Under the pieces are notes generated by a model. That model worked only from the letters and a program-made list of their open reading frames with translations. It had not been told where the DNA came from and made no database searches. Below, in pieces: positions 1 through 4,851 of a stretch of DNA of 5,938 nucleotides. Each line of letters starts with the position of its first letter. Position 1 is the first letter of the stretch. Origin of the DNA: Pseudanabaena sp. UBA1465 (GTDB lineage Bacteria > Cyanobacteriota > Cyanobacteriia > Pseudanabaenales > Pseudanabaenaceae); the NCBI GenBank assembly GCA_002325645.1, contig DCSN01000051.1:23934-29871 (forward strand), in the 5' to 3' direction. A program made the position numbers and the translations under genes.

Positions 1-16
1 AGTGACTCTTTTTTAT

Positions 17-1987
17 TTATAACCAATCGTCATCGTCATCGTAGGAAACTCTGGTGTTGGGACGGCGGCGCTCGTCTTCATCTTTGCCACGCTTATTCCG
101 ACTTGCAAAACTACCGATACTTTCGAGAATGCCGCCAAAGAGATCGTCATCCTCATCATCGTCATATTCATCTTCTTCAGCATAGAGTTCGCTCGATAAA
201 GCATAGAGCGCTTCTTGCAACTCCACTTGAGCGCGATCGATTAAAGCATCGTCTTCCTTAGAAATAGCATCTTTGAGTTTTTTAATTGAGCCTTCGATTT
301 GTTTGCGGCGTTCGTAGCTAAGTTTGTAGCCATAATTGAGGGCAAGCTCCTTAAGTTGACGCTCGGCTCCCACCGCAAGATTATCAGCACGATTTAATTT
401 TTCAATGCGTTGCTTCTTTGCCCGATCGCGATCGGCATACTGCTCCGCCTCTGTGACCATGCGCTCGACTTCTTTTTCGTCAAGGGTCGAAGCGCCTTTA
501 ATGGTGACGCGCCGTTCAACACCTGTACGGCGATCGCTGGCTGTCACCGCCAAAATGCCATCGGTATTTAAGTCAAAAGTGACATCTACCTGAGCTACGC
601 CGCGAGGCTGGGGATCAAGCCCACTGAGCTTAAAGCGCCCCAGCGATTTGTTATATTCCGCCAGATCGCGTTCACCCTGAATTACATGAATTTCCACAGA
701 GGTTTGATTGTCTTCGGCAGTGGTAAACAATTCCATCTTGCGACAGGGAATCGTCGTATTTCTGGGGATCAACCGTTTGACTACGCCGCCCGATGTTTCC
801 ACCCCTAAGGATAAAGGCGTGACATCCAGCAATAACACATCTTTAATTTCGCCCGATAAAATCGCCGCTTGAATGACCGCCCCGATCGCCACCACTTCAT
901 CGGGATTAACACTTTGGCTGGGCGGCTTACCGATCGCCCGTTCTACCATTTCCTGCACTGCGGGAATACGGGTGGAGCCACCAACTAAAACGACTTCATC
1001 AATTTGGCGAGGACTAATTTGGGCATCACGCAACACGCGATCGAGGGGGACTTGCAAACGCTCTAATAAATCGACGCTAAGGCGTTCAAACTGCGATCGC
1101 TTTAAACTTGTTTCTAAATGTAATGGACCCTCGGTGGTCGCCGTGATAAATGGCAAATTAATCTCGGTCACTCCCACCGTCGAAAGCTCGATCTTGGCTT
1201 TTTCGGCTGCCTCCGTCAGTCTTTGCAGAGCCTGACGCTCTTTGCGAAGATCTACGCCATCGGATTTGAGAAATTCTTCGGCAAGATAATTAACTATTTG
1301 GCGATCGAAATCATCGCCACCCAACTGGGTATCGCCCGTGGTTGCCTTGACCTCAAATAAGCCATCGCTAACCTCTAGCACCGACACATCAAATGTGCCA
1401 CCACCAAGGTCAAACACTAAAATTTTCTTATTAGATTTCTTATCTAAGCCATAGGCTAAGGAGGCAGCCGTGGGTTCATTTAAAATTCGCTTCACTTCGA
1501 TCCCCGCAATTTTGCCAGCATCCTTAGTGGCTTGTCTTTGAGAGTCATTGAAGTACGCAGGAACCGTAATTACTGCACCCGTAACGGGTTCACCCAAATA
1601 GCGACTCGCTTCATCGACGAGTTTACGAATTACCATCGCCGAAATTTCTTCAGGGGCAAAATCCTTTTCTAAACGGGAGCTGCGTAACTTGATATTACCT
1701 TGATCGTCACGACGCACTGTATAGGGGACGCGCTTAGTCTCTGCCGAAAGTTCACTATGCTTGCGTCCAATAAAACGTTTCACCGAATAAAAAGTATTGT
1801 CAGGATTTAGCACGGCTTGACGACGCGCCATCTGCCCGACAAGGCGTTCACCATCTTTAGTAAAGCTCACAACTGAGGGAGTGGTTCGGCTACCTTCTGA
1901 GTTCGCAATTACTATGGGTTTACCGCCTTCCATAACGGCTACCACAGAGTTTGTCGTACCCAAATCAATACCTACAATTTTGCCCAT
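17..1987 (-). CDS. dnaK: Molecular chaperone DnaK (Hsp70), probably the cyanobacterial DnaK1-type paralogue
   Basis: This is an ATP-dependent Hsp70 chaperone that binds exposed hydrophobic segments of client proteins together with J-domain and GrpE co-factors. The 656-residue product has an intact nucleotide-binding domain: phosphate-1 motif GIDLGTTNS (6-14), K70, the VPAYFNDSQRQAT segment (142-154), phosphate-2 motif VFDLGGGTFD (191-200) and adenosine motif LVGGSTRIP (334-342). The hydrophobic linker VLLLD (384-388), the substrate-binding beta domain (about 389-505) and the helical lid (to about 600) follow. The tail is very acidic (EEDEYDDDEDDD near 604-615) and ends DDDDDWL. It lacks the VIDAEF-type end of the housekeeping DnaK2, and with its length this favours DnaK1 over the longer DnaK3; the paralogue call is from memory. 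A TTG at 2017 would add ten residues, but family members begin MGK(I/V)VGIDLGTTNS, so ATG 1987 is preferred. AGAGGG lies 13 nt upstream of it, rather far for a ribosome binding site. No grpE or dnaJ is adjacent in the window. Confidence 0.97.
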   Translation of the reverse strand: MGKIVGIDLGTTNSVVAVMEGGKPIVIANSEGSRTTPSVVSFTKDGERLVGQMARRQAVLNPDNTFYSVKRFIGRKHSELSAETKRVPYTVRRDDQGNIKLRSSRLEKDFAPEEISAMVIRKLVDEASRYLGEPVTGAVITVPAYFNDSQRQATKDAGKIAGIEVKRILNEPTAASLAYGLDKKSNKKILVFDLGGGTFDVSVLEVSDGLFEVKATTGDTQLGGDDFDRQIVNYLAEEFLKSDGVDLRKERQALQRLTEAAEKAKIELSTVGVTEINLPFITATTEGPLHLETSLKRSQFERLSVDLLERLQVPLDRVLRDAQISPRQIDEVVLVGGSTRIPAVQEMVERAIGKPPSQSVNPDEVVAIGAVIQAAILSGEIKDVLLLDVTPLSLGVETSGGVVKRLIPRNTTIPCRKMELFTTAEDNQTSVEIHVIQGERDLAEYNKSLGRFKLSGLDPQPRGVAQVDVTFDLNTDGILAVTASDRRTGVERRVTIKGASTLDEKEVERMVTEAEQYADRDRAKKQRIEKLNRADNLAVGAERQLKELALNYGYKLSYERRKQIEGSIKKLKDAISKEDDALIDRAQVELQEALYALSSELYAEEDEYDDDEDDDLFGGILESIGSFASRNKRGKDEDERRRPNTRVSYDDDDDWL

Positions 1988-2020
1988 GCTTGACGTATAT
2001 CCCTCTTCGCTTCCCAAGAC

Positions 2021-2042
2021 TGCTTAATAAGCAGCTTATTAA
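2021..2042. promoter_or_regulatory. Overlapping palindromes upstream of dnaK (possible operator)
   Basis: Two perfect inverted repeats share bases just upstream of dnaK. TGCTTA-A-TAAGCA lies at 2021-2033 and TTAATAAGC-A-GCTTATTAA at 2024-2042, a 9+1+9 palindrome. They begin about 34 bp before ATG 1987. On the minus strand a weak promoter-like pair, TTGGTA then a 17-nt gap then TATTAA, would put the second palindrome over the -10 and start site, as expected for an operator. The sequence does not match the CIRCE element bound by HrcA. The palindromes are seen directly; a regulatory role is inferred. Confidence 0.4.
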
Positions 2043-2130
2043 TATTTATTTTGCTTTACTGTACCAATATCCTAGCTCTAAACCCACCGCTATATACAAA
2101 GGGCTTACAGCCTATTAATGCTAAGTGTGG

Positions 2131-2185
2131 CTCAAGAAATATTGTAAAAAGCTTGCAAACTAAGCTTTTTACAATATTTCTTGGG
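2131..2185 (-). terminator. Long AT-rich hairpin after the CAAD gene
   Basis: A perfect 22-bp inverted repeat (2133-2154 with 2162-2183) encloses a 7-nt loop, and a wobble plus one more pair extend it to 2131/2185. It starts 14 nt past the CAAD stop codon on the same strand and lies about 145 bp before the dnaK start. On the minus strand the distal arm carries TTTTT right after an AAGC core, so it can act as a terminator. Only 5 of 22 pairs are G-C, so an mRNA-stabilising or processing hairpin is an alternative. Confidence 0.6.
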
Positions 2186-2199
2186 TGTGATTAGTATAT

Positions 2200-2688
2200 T
2201 TAGCCGAAAACTTTGTTCTTCCAAGTTGCGATCGTGTCAGTTAGTTCTTTGCGGGTATTGGCAAGCAGTAAATAGCGATAAACAAACCAAATCGAATAAC
2301 CAAAACCAACTAATTCAAAAACACTAGGCAGTATCGGTAATTTATTTAAAAATTCTAAAAGTGCAGAAATAGATATCAATGTAGGAATTGCGGCAAGTAC
2401 TGCAAGAGCGATCATCACGTTAGACTTCTTGCCTTCACCAAAATATTCTTCCCAAGTTGCTGTGACTTGATTCCAAAGATCACTAGTGATTTGAGGAGTG
2501 TTTTGTGCGATCGCAACTTCAGGACTAGGAGCTATTGTGGGTTTAGCTGGTTCAGGCGCGGATACTACTGGCTTGGTAGCTGTCTTAGTAGTTTCATGAG
2601 CGTTAATTGGGGGCTTTGCTGCTGCTACTTCGACAGGTTCAACTAAACTTTCTGTGGCGGCTTCAACAGTAGTTTCTTGGGGTTCCAT
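2200..2688 (-). CDS. CAAD / CURT1-family thylakoid membrane protein (CurT-like)
   Basis: This is a 162-residue protein with a CAAD domain, the family that includes plant CURVATURE THYLAKOID1 and cyanobacterial CurT, which bend thylakoid membranes, and the membrane module appended to some cyanobacterial aminoacyl-tRNA synthetases. Residues 1-67 form a low-complexity, Ala/Pro/Thr/Glu-rich, probably disordered cytoplasmic segment. A short amphipathic stretch (about 68-85, DLWNQVTATWEEYF) comes next, then membrane helix 1 (about 91-113) and helix 2 (about 118-142), which contains the family-typical LPILPSVFELVGFGYSIWFV run followed by YRYLL. An amphipathic C-terminal helix (143-160, RKELTDTIATWKNKV) completes the domain. 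No tRNA synthetase domain is attached, so it is a stand-alone form. ATG 2688 is the natural start, with no clear ribosome binding site before it. An IS605-like relic begins only about 30-40 bp upstream, so its promoter lies next to or inside that relic. Family is confident; the exact CurT orthology is inferred. Confidence 0.85.
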   Translation of the reverse strand: MEPQETTVEAATESLVEPVEVAAAKPPINAHETTKTATKPVVSAPEPAKPTIAPSPEVAIAQNTPQITSDLWNQVTATWEEYFGEGKKSNVMIALAVLAAIPTLISISALLEFLNKLPILPSVFELVGFGYSIWFVYRYLLLANTRKELTDTIATWKNKVFG

Positions 2689-2751
2689 GATTTGCTCGAA
2701 ATTTTAAGTTAGTTACTGGTCAATATTATCGGGAAAATGGGTTTAAAACCC

Positions 2752-2766
2752 CGTCCTTCTAGGACG
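2752..2766 (+). repeat. Left-end subterminal hairpin of the IS605-like relic
   Basis: The sequence CGTCCT-TCT-AGGACG forms a perfect 6-bp stem with a 3-nt loop, the type of single-stranded hairpin recognised by the TnpA Y1 transposase at the left end. The four bases before it do not match the IS608 left guide AAAG, so the cleavage site cannot be deduced by analogy. Confidence 0.6.
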
Positions 2767-2781
2767 ACTTTATATTAGAAT

Positions 2782-2820
2782 ACCGTAAGTACCGCAGGGC
2801 ATACGCGAGTTCACGCTTGA
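2782..2820 (+). pseudogene. Possible remnant of the tnpB 3' end
   Basis: One plus-strand frame reads TVSTAGHTRVHA and then TGA at 2818-2820. This resembles the TAGHxxxxA-like C-terminal ends of some IS605-family TnpB proteins, and it sits where a tnpB end should be, between the left hairpin and the structured right end. If so, nearly all of tnpB, including its RuvC-like nuclease, has been deleted. Twelve residues are too few for proof; the call rests mainly on position. Confidence 0.35.
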
Positions 2821-2929
2821 GAAGCTAGTTGCAAGACTAGGTATCACTGAGTAAGACCATGCTAGGACAAGTCCTACAGGCATTCTTTGAGTCCAAGAAT
2901 CCTCATGCCTTCAGGCTGAGGAGTGTCAA
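2800..2929 (+). ncRNA. Omega RNA (reRNA)-like structured segment of a TnpB system, orphaned
   Basis: In IS605 elements the TnpB guide RNA is made from the tnpB 3' end and the right end, and its guide is the DNA just past the right end. This segment holds successive perfect stems: CTAGT/ACTAG (2825-2829 with 2836-2840), TAGGAC-AA-GTCCTA (2863-2876) and ATTCTT/AAGAAT (2882-2887 with 2895-2900). The right-end hairpin (2901-2921) and TCAA follow. The dense packing of stems up to the element end fits an omega RNA scaffold, and the guide would begin at 2930 (GGTGAGATTTTAACAA). No TnpB is encoded here, and I cannot tell from sequence whether it is transcribed. Confidence 0.45.
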
Positions 2930-2985
2930 GGTGAGATTTTAACAACATTTGAATCGCTTAGCCTACCGATAACAATGTAAGTTTG

Positions 2986-3044
2986 GCTAATCCAAAAATA
3001 TGAGTGACGGCGCGAAGCGCCGTCACTCATATTTTTGGGTTAGC
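2986..3044 (-). terminator. Bidirectional-looking intrinsic terminator of the DUF928 gene
   Basis: A 28-bp inverted repeat (2986-3013 with 3017-3044, one G-T wobble) closes on a 3-nt loop and starts 4 nt past the DUF928 stop codon. The GC-rich core GAGTGACGGCGC with its complement is flanked by AAAAATAT on one side and ATATTTTT on the other, so each strand has a U-tract after the stem. It therefore should terminate the minus-strand DUF928 transcript, and could also stop any plus-strand transcript leaving the IS605-like relic. The plus-strand apex reads GCGAAGC. Confidence 0.85.
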
Positions 3045-3048
3045 AGGG

Positions 3049-3951
3049 TTAGAGAGGCTTTTTGCTCTGCAACGCCAGAGAGGTAGCGTTTTTAGCTTCA
3101 TCTAGTTTGACGATAAATTGTGATAATTTTGCTGGATCTAATTCTTCTGTGGAGCTAGGAGTCTGAGATTTCTTCGCAAAGTCCAAGTGATTTTTCAATC
3201 CTGCTTCCAATAAATTGCGGCGCTCTGTACGAGCTACAGCATCCTGAGGATTTGCCGCTAACCAACTGGTATAAGCATCAAGGGCATCGTACCAATAGGC
3301 GTTTTTGGTGTAGATTCTAGCTTTTTCTAGATCATTTGAGGCTGAGGCGATCGCCTTGGTAATGGTGGGGTCAGCATCAAGGCGAATAGTGGCATACACG
3401 TTAGAGATGCGATCGTTAAAACGAATTTGCCAACGCTGGGCTTTTCCTTCAATTAAGGCAGGAGCATTTTCTGGCAAGGTAAATTTATATAGTCCAAATT
3501 GGTCTACCTTACCTTCAGCTTTAAAAATCGGTTGAGATGATATTTCATTGCCATCACGCAAAATGAAATTTATCGTAACGATCTTTTTCGGATTATTAAT
3601 GCGATCGCTAAGGTTAGGAGAACTTGGTGATCTACCTTGAGTAATCTCTGGAGGATTAACGGATAGGAAAAATGTAGGTCGGTCAGACAGAGTTTTTGCC
3701 CCGTCTCTTGGCACAATTAGAGTAATTGTCGGCTTGTCAGGGCTTCTAGTCGCCCCACCCGAAGCTGCGGAGCTTGGTAGCCCTAAGCCATACTGAGCCA
3801 AAGCTGAAGGGATAAAACTTAGGGAACCCACTACATAAGTCAAGCAGACCGAACCTAGACAGATGGTGCTGAGCGCGATCGCTTTTGTACTGGATATTTT
3901 AGTAACACTCTTAGGAAACTTAGGAAACTTAGGAAACTTAGGCGAAATCAT
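3049..3951 (-). CDS. Secreted DUF928 domain protein of unknown function
   Basis: This 300-residue protein has a signal peptide: basic n-region, hydrophobic core about 24-50, and likely cleavage after SALA (52, before QYGLG), so it is exported to the periplasm or beyond. The mature part matches DUF928, mostly found in cyanobacteria: a GGATR motif (65-69), the block ITLIVPRDG...TLSDRPTFFLSV (about 76-98), a beta-rich middle (about 123-190) with LPENAPALIEGKAQRWQI, and the helical end LEKARIY...YWYDALDAY...NPQD (about 208-236). No catalytic motif is seen and the function of the family is not known to me. A TTG at 4020 would add 23 residues, but ATG 3951 gives a proper signal peptide and is preferred; its ribosome binding site is weak. 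The n-region contains a repeated KFP tripeptide encoded by a 9-bp tandem repeat. A strong terminator follows at once, so the gene appears to end its transcription unit. Confidence 0.85.
   Translation of the reverse strand: MISPKFPKFPKFPKSVTKISSTKAIALSTICLGSVCLTYVVGSLSFIPSALAQYGLGLPSSAASGGATRSPDKPTITLIVPRDGAKTLSDRPTFFLSVNPPEITQGRSPSSPNLSDRINNPKKIVTINFILRDGNEISSQPIFKAEGKVDQFGLYKFTLPENAPALIEGKAQRWQIRFNDRISNVYATIRLDADPTITKAIASASNDLEKARIYTKNAYWYDALDAYTSWLAANPQDAVARTERRNLLEAGLKNHLDFAKKSQTPSSTEELDPAKLSQFIVKLDEAKNATSLALQSKKPL
3911..3942. repeat. 9-bp in-frame tandem repeat in the signal peptide n-region
   Basis: Three exact copies of TTAGGAAAC (3911-3937) are followed by a partial fourth (TTAGG). 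On the minus strand they encode the KFPKFPKFPK run at the start of the DUF928 protein. The unit is a multiple of three, so gain or loss of copies would keep the frame and change only the length of the basic n-region. Confidence 0.9.
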
Positions 3952-4164
3952 TAGTGTAATCCGTTTATATTTTATTAACAGTTGCCAACGGCAATAAGAA
4001 TACTTAATTTTCTTAAACAAAATTAAAGATGAGTAACTGCGATTGCAGGGAATAATTACTGTAAGTCTTTATTTTCTCAAATTAATTGCCGTAAAGAATA
4101 TTAAGTATGTTCAAAGAACAGAAGAGAAGGAACCTCTAGGCTCAGTCTTCCGTCTTTTCTTGTC

Positions 4165-4222
4165 TATTAGTCAGTAATATTAGTCAGTAATATTAGTCAG
4201 TAATATTAGTCAGTAATATTAG
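4165..4222. repeat. 13-bp direct tandem repeat, four copies plus a partial fifth
   Basis: The unit TATTAGTCAGTAA is repeated exactly four times (4165, 4178, 4191, 4204) and ends in a six-base partial copy. The unit has ATTA/TAAT edges around a GTCAG centre, so it is a near-palindrome. It lies about 210 bp upstream of the DUF928 start and about 630 bp upstream of the sigma start. It could be an array of binding sites or a neutral slippage-prone microsatellite; sequence alone does not decide. Confidence 0.95.
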
Positions 4223-4422
4223 TTCCCCTTCATTGTAGTTTGTCCTCACATTGTCAACAATCATCTTCCCAAAGTTATATATATTTGCTTACGAAGATCC
4301 CCCATAATGCCCAAAAGGATTTTGTCACCCGTTTAAGCTCCATTCAATCTGTGACCTAAAACCACCTAAAGCCTCAAAAATCTCTCAAATACCTGACAAA
4401 TATATTAACTAGGATTGATTTT

Positions 4423-4454
4423 TGAATTGATCATTTGATCAAGTACTCAATTCA
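4423..4454. repeat. Nested palindromes in the divergent spacer
   Basis: The inner TTGATCA-TT-TGATCAA (4427-4442) is a perfect 7+2+7 palindrome. An overlapping outer pair, TGAATTGA (4423-4430) with TCAATTCA (4447-4454), is also an exact inverted repeat. This gives two alternative foldings or a dyad protein-binding site. It is far from both start codons and has no T-tract, so it is unlikely to be a terminator. Confidence 0.6.
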
Positions 4455-4842
4455 TTGCACAACCAAACTTAGTTGTCGTTTACTTCTTTTTTGATGATCC
4501 ACAAATTTTCAAATCAAGATAAAAACAATGAGTGTAAATACCTAGTAAAAATCCAATCAAATCCTTAGATAGATAGTGATAGCCGCCCTTTGACTTTTTT
4601 AGTGAATTCGTAATAATATGTAACTCCAGACGCAAAAGATAAAAAGGTTGATCCTGTATTGTACAAAATAGCCTTAGTATTAATGACGCATCAGCGCCCA
4701 TCTTTATAAAACTTAAAGATTATGATTATAAGCTGTAAGGCTACATAACCTAAAATCTGCAAGCTAAGTTATGAGATTTTATTAAGTCTTTTTTCAATCT
4801 TCACCTTCTGGTCTTGGAGAAGAACTCTTAGTTTAAAATATG

Positions 4843-4847
4843 AGGAG
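4843..4847 (+). promoter_or_regulatory. Ribosome binding site that sets the sigma factor start
   Basis: AGGAG sits 4 nt before ATG 4852 and inside the alternative frame opened by ATG 4840. No purine-rich site precedes 4840, so the site argues for starting at 4852. The spacing is on the short side. Confidence 0.6.
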
Positions 4848-4851
4848 CGAT

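Larger units (their letters stand above)
2717..2929 (+). mobile_element. Internally deleted IS200/IS605-family element (MITE-like relic)
   Basis: This gene-free stretch has the end architecture of IS200/IS605 transposons. The left part has GGGTTT-A-AAACCC (2739-2751) followed by a subterminal hairpin CGTCCT-TCT-AGGACG (2752-2766). The right end has GAAT (2897-2900) directly before an imperfect hairpin (2901-2921, CCTCA/TGAGG plus GCC/GGC with a bulged T), and then TCAA (2926-2929). In IS608, GAAT is the right guide and TCAA the right cleavage site. The left boundary is less certain: TTAC at 2713-2716 matches the IS608 target, but TTATC at 2726-2730 is also possible. There is room for neither TnpA nor TnpB, so the copy would need proteins supplied in trans. 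No terminal inverted repeats or target duplication are seen, as expected for this family. Confidence 0.7.
3952..4851. other. Divergent, AT-rich intergenic region without a convincing gene
   Basis: This stretch of about 900 bp separates the divergently transcribed DUF928 and sigma factor genes and must hold both promoters. Visible elements are a TTGCC-AAC-GGCAA palindrome (3982-3994), TGTTC-AAA-GAACA (4108-4120), the 13-bp tandem repeat (4165-4222), ATTGT-CA-ACAAT (4250-4261), a TATATATATT tract near 4277, nested palindromes at 4423-4454, and a CATAAC/GTTATG inverted repeat (4744-4749 with 4768-4773) upstream of the sigma gene. A TATAAG -10-like hexamer at 4727-4732 could serve the sigma gene, but it has only a poor -35 match. 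I found no tRNA and no NtcA-type GTA-N8-TAC site. The longest frame here is an unconvincing 73 codons. Confidence 0.6.

Noticed and set aside
1..16. AGTGACTC and T-run at the left edge as a dnaK terminator
   Set aside because: Only one possible arm is inside the window, so no stem can be shown.
405..1235. Plus-strand open frames at 405-593 and 873-1235
   Set aside because: They lie antisense to strongly conserved dnaK coding sequence and their Ser/Thr/Arg-rich translations resemble no family; they are shadows.
1988..2017. TTG start at 2017 for dnaK adding MGSEEGYTSS
   Set aside because: The DnaK family starts at MGKxVGIDLGTTNS, the TTG has no ribosome binding site, and the extension would run into the palindromic upstream region.
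2021..2130. CIRCE/HrcA operator upstream of dnaK
   Set aside because: No TTAGCACTC-N9-GAGTGCTAA arrangement is present; a lone GCTAAGTGT near 2120 lacks the second arm.
3952..4020. TTG start at 4020 for the DUF928 protein
   Set aside because: The added 23 residues would bury the signal peptide behind a long charged segment; ATG 3951 gives a normal signal peptide.
4165..4222. CRISPR array
   Set aside because: The 13-bp units abut directly with no spacers and no cas genes are present, so it is a simple tandem repeat.
4480..4701. A 73-codon minus-strand open frame in the divergent spacer
   Set aside because: It has no ribosome binding site, no recognisable family, AT-driven composition (many Leu, Ile, Lys, Tyr) and no neighbour context, so it is most likely a chance frame.
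3952..4851. NtcA binding site upstream of the sigma gene
   Set aside because: Candidate GTA...TAC pairs have the wrong spacing (for example GTATTGTAC and GTAAGGCTAC), so the GTA-N8-TAC rule is not met.
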